Position numbers and translations under genes: made by a program. A DNA stretch of 32,022 nt from an uncultured Eubacteriales bacterium (lineage in GTDB: Bacteria; Bacillota; Clostridia; TANB77; CAG-508): NCBI GenBank assembly GCA_949288175.1, contig CASEIV010000004.1, forward strand, positions 1 through 32,022, read 5' to 3'. This document shows, in pieces, positions 26,558-32,022 of this stretch. Below the pieces are notes generated by a model that saw only the letters and a list, made by a program, of their open reading frames with translations, did no database searches and was not told the origin of the DNA. Numbering within the stretch: position 1 is the first letter of the stretch; the number at the start of each line of letters is the position of its first letter.

Positions 26558-27253
26558 CTAAATATTTCGTACACTTGTTACATATATATTTCCATTTTCA
26601 TCTGTTTTCAAATTGACTTCTTTTTTGGTAAATTTATCTATATTATCTTTTACAAATTGTTGTATATTTGTTTCTGATTCTGTACTTTTTACTTCTCCTA
26701 TTGTTTCATCCTTTAAATTTTTTATTTGAACATTATAATCTTCTTCACTTGTTTCATAACCTTCTGAATAATCTTCTAAATATTCTACAATTTGAACCGT
26801 ATATCCATTATCTTGCTTTTGTATTTTATCTAATAAAAATACGTCTTCTTGATTATCTAATCCACTTCCAATCGCATAATAGGTATCTGTTTCTTCATTA
26901 TATTCCATGTATTCATACCCTTCTCTTGGAAATTCTTTTTGCAATTCTTCTCCGAAGATTTCTTTTGTTTTATCTTGCAATTGCTGATAAGTTAATTCAT
27001 ATTCTTCCAAATTTTTCTTAACCACTTCCCATACCCAAACATCTGGTGCATTATTAATATTATCAAATATTGGTAATGCATCTCCTGTAATTTCTCTCCA
27101 CATATATATTTTTTGTAAATATGTTTCAATCTGATTAATTTCATCAACCGATACTTCTGATAATTGATTACTTACAATTCTATTTTGTCTATATATATAC
27201 ATTCCTACAAATATTATTAGTAATATAATAATGATTACAATCAATTTTTTCAT
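26558..27253 (-). CDS. Unknown membrane-anchored extracytoplasmic protein
   Basis: The 231-residue protein starts with MKKLIVIIIILLIIFVGMY, an uncleaved-looking signal anchor with no lipobox Cys. The rest is hydrophilic and acidic, rich in E, D, Y and N, with mixed alpha and beta character; I see no catalytic motif. It is probably a single-pass protein with most of its mass outside the membrane. The start at 27253 is preferred because GGGAG lies about 10 nt upstream and the hydrophobic segment then begins at residue 4. It is alone between a divergent plus-strand gene and the radical SAM gene. No function can be assigned. Confidence 0.75.
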   Translation of the reverse strand: MKKLIVIIIILLIIFVGMYIYRQNRIVSNQLSEVSVDEINQIETYLQKIYMWREITGDALPIFDNINNAPDVWVWEVVKKNLEEYELTYQQLQDKTKEIFGEELQKEFPREGYEYMEYNEETDTYYAIGSGLDNQEDVFLLDKIQKQDNGYTVQIVEYLEDYSEGYETSEEDYNVQIKNLKDETIGEVKSTESETNIQQFVKDNIDKFTKKEVNLKTDENGNIYVTSVRNI

Positions 27254-27376
27254 TGGCACTCTTCTCCCAATTTTTGTTTTAGGATATTCCTTATTTTTTA
27301 TTCTAACATATTTTATCACATTTTTTATATTTTTTTAATTTTATGACATGTTTCGACACCTTTCTACTTTTCCCTT

Positions 27377-27385
27377 TGTTATAAT
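27377..27385 (+). promoter_or_regulatory. Extended -10 promoter of the small plus-strand gene
   Basis: TGTTATAAT (27377-27385) is a perfect TATAAT with a TGn extension, 34 bp before the ATG at 27420. No good -35 box lies at the standard distance; TCGACA at 27353-27358 is too far (21 bp spacing). Confidence 0.7.
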
Positions 27386-27419
27386 TAGTTTTGTTAACCA
27401 AAGAAAAGGGGGTAAATCC

Positions 27420-27596
27420 ATGAATGTTGTAAAGTTACATGACAAAGATAGTAGAGTAGTTGGAAATGTTACTGGTCAAATAACGATTTCTATTTACAAT
27501 GGAGAATTTAAAGGACATCCAAATTTCTTGATTCAAGCAGATCATTCCGTTTCTGAAATTGCTGATATTATTGAAGATGTTTTATATTCTTATTAA
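27420..27596 (+). CDS. Small unknown protein, 58 residues
   Basis: This is the only supported plus-strand gene. It has an extended -10 promoter, a strong AAAGGGGG ribosome site 7 nt before the ATG, and a terminator hairpin directly after the TAA, so it is a complete single-gene unit. The protein begins MNVVKLHDKDSRVVGNVTGQ and has an N-terminal beta-like half with several Gly and Val, and an amphipathic C-terminal helix ending SVSEIADIIEDVLYSY. There is no signal peptide, membrane segment or Cys. I do not recognise the family. It is divergent to the membrane-anchored protein gene and convergent to the nuclease remnant. Confidence 0.75.
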   Translation: MNVVKLHDKDSRVVGNVTGQITISIYNGEFKGHPNFLIQADHSVSEIADIIEDVLYSY

Positions 27597-27620
27597 GGCA
27601 CATTTATTGTGTCCTTTTTT
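27595..27620 (+). terminator. Terminator of the small plus-strand gene
   Basis: AAGGCACA (27595-27602) pairs with TGTG-T-CCTT (27608-27616, one bulged T), followed by a run of T to 27620. The stem overlaps the stop codon. The 144 bp that follow (27621-27764) are AT-rich and hold nothing I can identify. Confidence 0.8.
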
Positions 27621-27764
27621 ATTAATTTCAAAATTATAATAACAAATTACATCAAAATTATATCATTAAATCTTTAGTCCTTCAATAAATTTTCAATTCT
27701 TATAAAATAATTTTACTATTTTAGTTTCCATTTGCTATCTATTTTAGGTTATTTTTTATATTTT

Positions 27765-27992
27765 CTAAATATTCACTCTATATTTTTCAGTTCTTCTTCC
27801 CAAATTAATTGTGCTTTTATTGACAATATCTTTTTTAGGTAACAAATACATTTTTTGTTCTGCATCTAATATAAATATATAATCTACATTTGTATTTACT
27901 ACTGTTTTATATTCCTTTCCTTTGGTTGTAAAATATGCTATTGCCATTCCTAAACCTGAATTTCCTTTTTCTTTATTGCTTTTAAAATTCAT
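27765..27992 (-). CDS. Internally deleted PD-(D/E)XK intron-nuclease relative (I-Ssp6803I type)
   Basis: The 75-residue product aligns by eye with both ends, but not the middle, of the small proteins annotated as group I intron-associated PD-(D/E)XK endonucleases. The N-terminal NKEKGNSGLGMAIAYFTTKG is followed at once by the C-terminal part VVNTNVDYIFILDAEQ, KMYLLPKKDIVNKSTINL and RTEKYRV. The expected catalytic segment with D and (E/Q)XK, about 50-60 residues, is missing at the KG/KEYK junction. The frame is intact and AAAGGAG lies before the ATG, so it may be expressed, but it should lack nuclease activity. It starts 71 bp downstream of the intron-containing tRNA-Tyr gene. Family call is from recall of motifs, hence moderate certainty. 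Confidence 0.65.
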   Translation of the reverse strand: MNFKSNKEKGNSGLGMAIAYFTTKGKEYKTVVNTNVDYIFILDAEQKMYLLPKKDIVNKSTINLGRRTEKYRVNI

Positions 27993-28032
27993 TATTTCTC
28001 CTTTTTTTAAAACGTTTGTTTGTTTTTATGTA

Positions 28033-28059
28033 AAAATAAAATACAAGTTTCCTTGTATT
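28033..28059 (-). terminator. Terminator of the tRNA transcription unit
   Basis: AATACAAG (28040-28047) and CTTGTATT (28052-28059) make an 8-bp stem with a 4-nt loop; on the minus strand it is followed by TTATTTTT. It begins 3 bp past the tRNA-Tyr CCA end. Confidence 0.9.
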
Positions 28060-28062
28060 CTA

Positions 28063-28376
28063 TGGTGGGCAGGGAAGGATTCGAACCTTCGTACTCAAAT
28101 GAGAACAGATTTCTTACTACTATAGTTTTCACTACCATAACAAATATATTATGTTTGTAGTCTGGACTTTCTCTTTATCTTTTTCAAGATACCAGGTATA
28201 AAGTCTCTACACTCGGAAATTTCTTTCCTAGCTCGGGATTGTCATCAGCCTAACTGTTAAGAGTTCCCCGAATTAGCCCGGTGTTCATCATATAATCACT
28301 TATATGAGCTGCAAGTTTAGGTTTTGATTAACCAAAGACCACAGTCTGCCGCCTTTAGCCACTCGGCCACCTACCC
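28063..28376 (-). tRNA. tRNA-Tyr(GUA) interrupted by a group I intron
   Basis: Exon 1 is 28376-28341 and exon 2 is 28112-28063, including an encoded CCA. Joined, they give an 86-nt tRNA: acceptor GGGTAGG/CCTGCCC (one G-U pair), D arm GGCCGAGTGGCTAAAGGC, anticodon stem GCAGA/TCTGT with loop CTGTAAA (anticodon GTA), a long variable arm with CTC/GAG, T arm GAAGG-TTCGAAT-CCTTC and discriminator A. The long variable arm and GTA identify Tyr. The intron splits the anticodon between positions 35 and 36. It is the second gene of a two-tRNA unit with its own promoter and terminator. The codons UAU and UAC would depend on splicing unless another tRNA-Tyr gene exists. Confidence 0.95.
28113..28340 (-). 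ncRNA. Group I self-splicing intron (228 nt) in tRNA-Tyr
   Basis: The intron follows a U (28341) and ends in G (28113), as group I introns require. P1: exon CTGT pairs with internal guide GCAG (28312-28309) with the expected U-G wobble. P2: CATATAA/TTATATG. P3: ACCGGG (28282-28277) with CCTGGT (28196-28191). P4: TCGGG/CCCGA, within the P element (about 28274-28264) and Q element AATCCCGAGC (28240-28231). P6: GGAAA/TTTCC. R element GTAGAGACTTT (28210-28200) and S element AAGAGAAAGTCC (28175-28164) form P7 by GACTTT/AAAGTC. P8: TATCTT/AAGATA. P9: CTAC...GTAG with an inner ACAAA hairpin. The layout resembles the small IC3 introns of bacterial tRNAs. There is no ORF inside it. Confidence 0.93.
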
Positions 28377-28386
28377 ATATGTATAA

Positions 28387-28463
28387 TGGTGCTCCCTCAA
28401 GGATTCGAACCTTGGACCCACCGGTTATGAGCCGGTTGCTCTGACCAACTGAGCTAAGGGAGC
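28387..28463 (-). tRNA. tRNA with CAU anticodon (elongator Met, possibly Ile2)
   Basis: The 77-nt gene has a perfect acceptor stem GCTCCCT/AGGGAGC, D arm TAGCTCAGTTGGTCAGAGCA, anticodon stem ACCGG/CCGGT with loop CTCATAA (anticodon CAT), T arm CAAGG-TTCGAAT-CCTTG and encoded ACCA. The first acceptor pair is a normal G-C, so it is not initiator tRNA. CAU can be Met, or Ile2 when C34 is converted to lysidine; identity elements do not settle this by eye. It is the first gene of the unit with tRNA-Tyr. Confidence 0.92.
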
Positions 28464-28484
28464 GTTTTCCTTAACGCAAGTTAC

Positions 28485-28513
28485 AGTATAAACTATTTTC
28501 ATTTAGTTGTCAA
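28485..28513 (-). promoter_or_regulatory. Promoter of the tRNA unit
   Basis: On the minus strand TTGACA (28513-28508) and TATACT (28490-28485) are 17 bp apart, about 22 bp before the first tRNA. The -35 box is part of GTCTTGACA, the same nine bases as at the proximal rRNA promoter. Confidence 0.9.
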
Positions 28514-28596
28514 GACATTTTTTTAAATTCCTATAATTTCTTGCTAATTATCCATTTAACTTTCTATTTTCCTTTTAATTCTCTTTTATACTTATT

Positions 28597-28622
28597 AAAG
28601 GAGTTAGTTACCTAACTCCTTT
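28597..28622 (-). terminator. Terminator after the 29486-28638 gene
   Basis: AAAGGAGTTAG (28597-28607) and CTAACTCCTTT (28612-28622) make a perfect 11-bp stem with a 4-nt loop, 15 bp past the stop codon. The minus-strand T-run is short (TTTAATAAG). It also ends in a T-run on the plus strand but no plus gene needs it. Confidence 0.8.
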
Positions 28623-28637
28623 TATGAATTTCTTTTA

Positions 28638-29486
28638 TTAATTATCAGAACCTTTACCTTCTGGTAATGCTGGATATTGTACAACAATTCTAATTTTTGT
28701 AATATATCTAATAGCTCTTACAAGTTTCGTATTTTTTAATCTTTGCCATAAACTTGGTTTTGCTTCAAAAGTTACTTCCTGTTGATATTGTTGTTCAGCT
28801 ACATTTACTTGTTCTATATTTTGTTCTACTTGGACTTGTTCTTCTGCTGATGCTACTTCTTCTACTGGTGTTGGAATAGATTTTAATGCATCTGCTACTT
28901 CAATTCCTATATAACTTAATGCTTTTGATCTGTCTTCTATCCTTTCCATATCAATTTCTATATGTAGATTAGATTCTAGATTTGTCACTCTAGCATTTAA
29001 TAATTTCATAGCATCTTGGTAATTTTGAGATTTCTTTCCTTTGCATTTTCCAACAATATTCAATGTATCGATAATATCTTCTGGAAATTCTTCTTCTGCT
29101 TCTTTTACTTGATCTTTCCAATTTTTTTCTTTGTTATCTACAACATCAATTAATTCTTTTAATCTTCCTGATAACGCTATATTTTCTTCTCTTTGTCTAA
29201 TTAGTTCCTCTATCTTTTTTGTATTTTCTTCAAATTGATTTGTAGCATATTCAACCAATCCATAAGCAGCTTTATAAACACTTGCTGGAAAGTTCTTCTT
29301 TTTTGGATATTCAATTAAATATGTTTTGATTGATTCTATTAAATCTTTAAAATAAGAATCATCCTCTAATTGTACAATTTGTTTTTTGCTGTTTGGGTTG
29401 ATAAGTTTATGTACTTTATCTATATTTGATAATATTTTCTCCTCAGTGATAACCATTCTCACATTTACTATGCCAGATCTAGACAT
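28638..29486 (-). CDS. Unknown helical protein with conserved-looking C-terminal tail
   Basis: I do not recognise this 282-residue protein. Residues of about 1-205 are largely alpha-helical and charged, with a coiled-coil-like stretch (about 85-135, EENTKKIEELIRQREENIA) and a Cys/Lys patch GKCKGKKSQN. A Glu/Val/Gln-rich linker follows (about 210-245), then a basic tail SLWQRLKNTKLVRAIRYITK near 250-270 and the end VVQYPALPEGKGSDN. There is no signal peptide; the tail may be a peripheral membrane helix. AAGGAGG lies before the ATG, and the gene has its own promoter and terminator, so it is a single-gene unit. Confidence 0.8.
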   Translation of the reverse strand: MSRSGIVNVRMVITEEKILSNIDKVHKLINPNSKKQIVQLEDDSYFKDLIESIKTYLIEYPKKKNFPASVYKAAYGLVEYATNQFEENTKKIEELIRQREENIALSGRLKELIDVVDNKEKNWKDQVKEAEEEFPEDIIDTLNIVGKCKGKKSQNYQDAMKLLNARVTNLESNLHIEIDMERIEDRSKALSYIGIEVADALKSIPTPVEEVASAEEQVQVEQNIEQVNVAEQQYQQEVTFEAKPSLWQRLKNTKLVRAIRYITKIRIVVQYPALPEGKGSDN

Positions 29487-29533
29487 GTAAATTACCTCCT
29501 TTTATCTTAAGCATATGATTTTATTCAATTACA

Positions 29534-29562
29534 ATTATACATTAACCTACAAAAAACTACAA
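29534..29562 (-). promoter_or_regulatory. Promoter of the 29486-28638 gene
   Basis: On the minus strand TTGTAG (29562-29557) and a perfect TATAAT (29539-29534) are 17 bp apart, about 47 bp before the start codon. Confidence 0.7.
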
Positions 29563-29602
29563 TACCAACGGAAGATTTTTTTTTTAAGTTTTTGTTACAA
29601 AA

Positions 29603-29622
29603 ATGTTACAATTCTGTAACAT
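29603..29622. terminator. Hairpin in the 29487-29738 gap
   Basis: ATGTTACA and TGTAACAT form an 8-bp stem around ATTC and are T-flanked on both strands, so it could stop transcription either way. A further TGTTACA copy lies just before it at about 29593-29599. Confidence 0.5.
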
Positions 29623-29673
29623 TTTCTATTTTTTTCGTATTTTTGCCCTTTTTTCTTTTCTCCGTAGTAATTT

Positions 29674-29727
29674 TTCTGTGCAACATTGTTTTTGGTTGAA
29701 TCGGAAAAAATGCTTTTTTCTATTCAA
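29674..29727. repeat. Third TTCTGTGCAA copy with an adjacent palindrome
   Basis: TTCTGTGCAA (29674-29683) repeats the core of the direct repeats at 8641 and 8811. It is followed, as at 8827-8868, by a palindrome: TTGAAT-GAAAAAA...TTTTTTC-ATTCAA (about 29697-29727). The shared order of motif then palindrome suggests one dispersed repeat family. Confidence 0.55.
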
Positions 29728-29738
29728 TAAAAATACAT

Positions 29739-29762
29739 AAAGCAGAATTTTCATTCTGCTTT
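29739..29762 (-). terminator. Terminator after the acyl-CoA synthetase gene
   Basis: AAAGCAGAA (29739-29747) and TTCTGCTTT (29754-29762) form a 9-bp stem with a 6-nt loop, followed on the minus strand by a T-rich tail. It lies about 54 bp past the stop codon. Confidence 0.75.
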
Positions 29763-29815
29763 GTCCATTTTATTCTGCTAGTGTATGCTTTTTTTGTATA
29801 CAACAAGGTTAAAGT

Positions 29816-31531
29816 TTATAATACTGTCTTTATTTCTTCAAATCTTTTTACTTTTTGTGTGGTTGTTTTTATTAATTCTTTATTTGTTACACTAATTTCT
29901 CTTACATATTTATATGCTGGCATTGTTTTATTCATTTTCTTAACTTCTTGCCAAATCTTTTCTTTTAATTCTTCAGGATCTTTTGTTCCATATACTGCTT
30001 CAACTAGCTCTTCATCATACACAATTTTTGCACATATTTTATAGTCGCCATCATCTTCTGGTTTTCCATAAACAAAAGATTCTTTTACACCTTCAATTTT
30101 GTTTATCAATGCTTCTATTTCTTCTGGATATATATTTTTTCCATTTTTTAAGACAATCACAAATTTCTTTCTTCCTGAAATAAAGATAAAATCATCTTTA
30201 TCGATTTTTGCTAAATCTCCTGTATGTAACCAACCATCTTCTGTTAAAGTTTCTTTTGTTGCTTCTTCATTGTTATAATATCCAAGCATAACAGATGGAC
30301 CTTTAACCATCAATTCTCCGATGCCCTCTTCATTAGGATCTTCAATTTTTACATCTAAACTTGGAAAAGCTTTTCCAATAGAACCTAATCTTTGATATTT
30401 ATCATCTTCTACAGCAATAACTGGTGAACTTTCTGTTAGTCCATATCCTTGATATAATGTAAATCCTAATTGATTAAATCCCTTTTCTGTTTCTGGATCT
30501 AGAGCAGCCCCTCCGGCTACAAAAATTCTTATATTTCCACCTAATGTGTCATGAATTTCTTTAAATAATTTTTTTCTGACATCTATTCCAAATTTTAATA
30601 AAAATTGACTAATTTTGATTCCTTTTTGTACGGTTTTCAATTTGCCTTTTTTCTCAATTGTTTTCATTACTTTTTTGTACATTCCTTCATATAGAACTGG
30701 AACTGAAACCATTACACTTGCTTTATATTCTTTTAAGTTATCTGCTATATGTCTAATACCTTCACAAAATGCAATTGAAGAACCTCTTGATAATGGATAT
30801 AAAAATCCAGTTGTACATTCAAAAGTGTGATGTAATGGTAGAAAAGACAAAAATCTATCTGTGTCATAAATTCTTAAAACAGATGTAATATCCATTAAAT
30901 TTGCACATATATTTTTATGTGATAACATAACTGCTTTTGACATAGCAGTTGTTCCTGATGTAAATAGCATAATAGCCATATTTTCTGCATCGATTTTTGC
31001 ATCCAAAAATTCCTTATTTCCTGCTTCTAGCAATTCTTTTCCTTGTTTTATCAATTCATATTCAGAATATATACCATTTTCTTCTTTTTCTAAGTCCATT
31101 GAAATAAAGTATTTTACCTTTGTATTATTTTCTTTTTTTATTCTATTCATAATATCATTATATTTTTTAGAATATACAATGGCCTCTACTTCTGAACGAA
31201 TCATGAGACTTTCTATTTCATTTTCTGGTAAAGACTTATCTAATGGAACAATAACACCTGTTCCAGTAACAGTTGCTAAATAGACAATTCCCCATTCATA
31301 TCTGTTTTCTGATATAACAGCAATTCTTTTATCTTTTAGTCCCATATTTACAAATTTTGTTCCTAGTGCTTTTACATCATCTCTAAATTCTTTATGTGTA
31401 ATTTCTCTAAATTTTCCTTCTTCCTCTGTCTTAAATACATATGCTGGTTTATTACCATAAAGCTCACCAGATTTTTCTAGCATATCTCTTAAATCAGTAA
31501 ATTTCATAAAATCATGTATTGGCTCTCTCAT
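29816..31531 (-). CDS. Acyl-CoA synthetase / AMP-dependent ligase
   Basis: The 571-residue protein is a full-length ANL-superfamily adenylate-forming enzyme: phosphate-loop motif LFTSGTTAMSKAVMLSH (about 188-204), FLPLHHTFE, YQGYGLTESSPV (A5 motif, near 340), WLHTGDLAKID (A7/A8 hinge region near 420), and the C-terminal K of IKTTTQKVKR. It activates a carboxylic acid, most likely a fatty acid, to its CoA ester with ATP. The glycine/proline part of the usual TSGTTGxPKG loop reads TSGTTAMSKA, a variant. AGGGG precedes the ATG. It lies downstream of a TetR-type gene on the same strand, with palindromes in between, so it is probably repressor-controlled. Confidence 0.92.
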   Translation of the reverse strand: MREPIHDFMKFTDLRDMLEKSGELYGNKPAYVFKTEEEGKFREITHKEFRDDVKALGTKFVNMGLKDKRIAVISENRYEWGIVYLATVTGTGVIVPLDKSLPENEIESLMIRSEVEAIVYSKKYNDIMNRIKKENNTKVKYFISMDLEKEENGIYSEYELIKQGKELLEAGNKEFLDAKIDAENMAIMLFTSGTTAMSKAVMLSHKNICANLMDITSVLRIYDTDRFLSFLPLHHTFECTTGFLYPLSRGSSIAFCEGIRHIADNLKEYKASVMVSVPVLYEGMYKKVMKTIEKKGKLKTVQKGIKISQFLLKFGIDVRKKLFKEIHDTLGGNIRIFVAGGAALDPETEKGFNQLGFTLYQGYGLTESSPVIAVEDDKYQRLGSIGKAFPSLDVKIEDPNEEGIGELMVKGPSVMLGYYNNEEATKETLTEDGWLHTGDLAKIDKDDFIFISGRKKFVIVLKNGKNIYPEEIEALINKIEGVKESFVYGKPEDDGDYKICAKIVYDEELVEAVYGTKDPEELKEKIWQEVKKMNKTMPAYKYVREISVTNKELIKTTTQKVKRFEEIKTVL

Positions 31532-31553
31532 ATTTTAACCCCTCTCTTTTTTG

Positions 31554-31567
31554 TTCCTATATAGGAA
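31554..31567. promoter_or_regulatory. Perfect palindrome in the acyl-CoA synthetase leader
   Basis: TTCCTATATAGGAA is a 14-bp perfect palindrome about 22 bp before the start codon. It may be a regulator site; there is no T-run to make it a terminator. Confidence 0.45.
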
Positions 31568-31577
31568 AGAATTAAAT

Positions 31578-31592
31578 TTCAGCAATGCTGAA
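31578..31592. promoter_or_regulatory. Putative TetR-type operator
   Basis: TTCAGC-AAT-GCTGAA is a 15-bp inverted repeat that starts 4 bp past the -10 box of the promoter at 31596-31624, over the expected start of transcription. That is the usual place for repressor binding, and a TetR-family gene lies 50 bp away. Confidence 0.5.
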
Positions 31593-31595
31593 TTT

Positions 31596-31624
31596 ATTAA
31601 AGTTTTACTTGTTACAAAGGTCAA
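31596..31624 (-). promoter_or_regulatory. Candidate promoter of the acyl-CoA synthetase gene
   Basis: On the minus strand TTGACC (31624-31619) and TTTAAT (31601-31596) are 17 bp apart. It lies in the gap between the TetR gene and the synthetase gene. Confidence 0.55.
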
Positions 31625-31641
31625 TATTGTTAAATTTATCA

Positions 31642-32022
31642 TTATTTTTCAATCAATCCTTCAATAACTGTATTTTCAAAATCCTTGTACAATTTCATAA
31701 TATCAATTTCTTTTTCATTTCTCAATTTATATACCAATGTTGAACAAATTAATCCATATATTTCAGATGCAATCACTTTTGGATTTCCTGCTTTTATTTG
31801 TTTTTTCTCTATTCCTTCTTTTACAATTTCTTCAATTTTATTAATATAATCATAAACATGTTTTTTACATTTTTGGTTTCTTACTTCATTCCCCCAAAAT
31901 TGACTCAGTAAAATCGTTATCAAATCTTCATATTTCATAACAATTTTAATTTGTATTAATACCACCGCTTTTATTTTGTCGATATAATTCTCATATTTTG
32001 CAGTTTTGATATCAATACTATT
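31642..32022 (-). CDS. TetR-family regulator, C-terminal part (runs off the right edge)
   Basis: The frame is open from the stop at 31642 to the edge of the window, so the 5' end with the helix-turn-helix domain is missing. The visible 126 residues (from NSIDIKTAKYENYIDKIKAV) are all-helical and match the ligand-binding half of TetR proteins: LITILLSQFWGN, IEEIVKEGIEKKQIK, and the final NPKVIASEIYGLI...YKLRNEKEIDIMKLY. A shorter reading from an internal GTG at 31965 has no ribosome site and is unlikely to be the true start. It probably controls the acyl-CoA synthetase gene downstream and perhaps itself. The ligand may be an acyl-CoA, as for FadR-like TetR proteins; this is inference. Confidence 0.75.
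   Translation of the reverse strand, partial: NSIDIKTAKYENYIDKIKAVVLIQIKIVMKYEDLITILLSQFWGNEVRNQKCKKHVYDYINKIEEIVKEGIEKKQIKAGNPKVIASEIYGLICSTLVYKLRNEKEIDIMKLYKDFENTVIEGLIEK

Noticed and set aside
28063..28376. Two separate tRNA fragments or a broken pseudo-tRNA
   Set aside because: The two halves pair perfectly in acceptor and anticodon stems, and the insert carries the full group I core, so an intron explains it better.
31642..31965. Complete 107-residue TetR-like protein starting at an internal GTG
   Set aside because: The frame continues open to the edge of the window, the GTG has no ribosome site and a regulator needs the missing DNA-binding domain.
1..32022. CRISPR array or defence island
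   Set aside because: No regularly spaced direct repeats and no cas, restriction or toxin-antitoxin genes were seen; the only nuclease-like ORF is the deleted PD-(D/E)XK relative.
1..32022. Prophage, integrase or intact insertion sequence
   Set aside because: No transposase, integrase or phage structural gene is present; repeats are short and non-coding.

Overview
The window is AT-rich DNA from a low-GC Gram-positive bacterium, most likely a gut-type member of the Clostridia. The evidence is the mix of 16S rRNA, SepF, DivIVA, an FtsK/SpoIIIE translocase, a spore photoproduct lyase homologue, ThyX, strong AGGAGG-type ribosome binding sites and sigma-A-like promoters. I cannot name the species. 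Almost every gene is on the minus strand, so the window reads from right to left. The only supported plus-strand gene is a 58-residue ORF near 27.4 kb.

Layout from left to right. (1) 1-860: the 5' end of a 16S rRNA gene (minus, leaving the window) with a long leader and three tandem TTGACA-N17 promoters. (2) 905-8612: a likely operon transcribed ftsK, unknown coiled-coil protein, beta-CASP metallo-hydrolase, GH15 enzyme, ending in a strong terminator. (3) 8613-11518: a cell-division and RNA-modification block (sepF, divIVA-like, rsmD, a conserved coiled-coil protein) broken up by structured repeat DNA. (4) 11519-16734: mutL, a four-helix membrane protein, miaA and an HlyD-like adaptor, closely packed. 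(5) 17094-21079: an ABC exporter pair (ATPase, then a large FtsX-type permease with a coiled-coil insert). (6) 21258-26449: folate, thymidylate and radical-SAM genes (PflX-like radical SAM, folC, thyX, PHP phosphoesterase, a truncated dihydrofolate reductase remnant, SPL-like radical SAM). (7) 26558-28463: a membrane-anchored protein, the small plus-strand gene, an internally deleted I-Ssp6803I-type nuclease relative, and a two-tRNA transcription unit. (8) 28638-32022: an unknown protein, an acyl-CoA synthetase and the C-terminal part of a TetR regulator that runs off the right edge.

The most striking feature is the tRNA-Tyr(GUA) gene at 28063-28376. Its anticodon is split between positions 35 and 36 by a 228-nt group I intron. 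Helices P1 to P9, the P/Q/R/S core elements, the U before the 5' splice site and the terminal G can all be read directly. Just downstream on the same strand lies a remnant of the PD-(D/E)XK family that contains the tRNA-intron homing enzyme I-Ssp6803I.

Other points of interest are: a DHFR gene reduced to its C-terminal half next to thyX, where loss of DHFR makes metabolic sense; an SPL homologue with serine in place of the hydrogen-donor cysteine; two large palindromic intergenic elements that share a TGCGATTGGAG core but have unrelated arms; and a TetR/acyl-CoA synthetase promoter with palindromes placed like operators.
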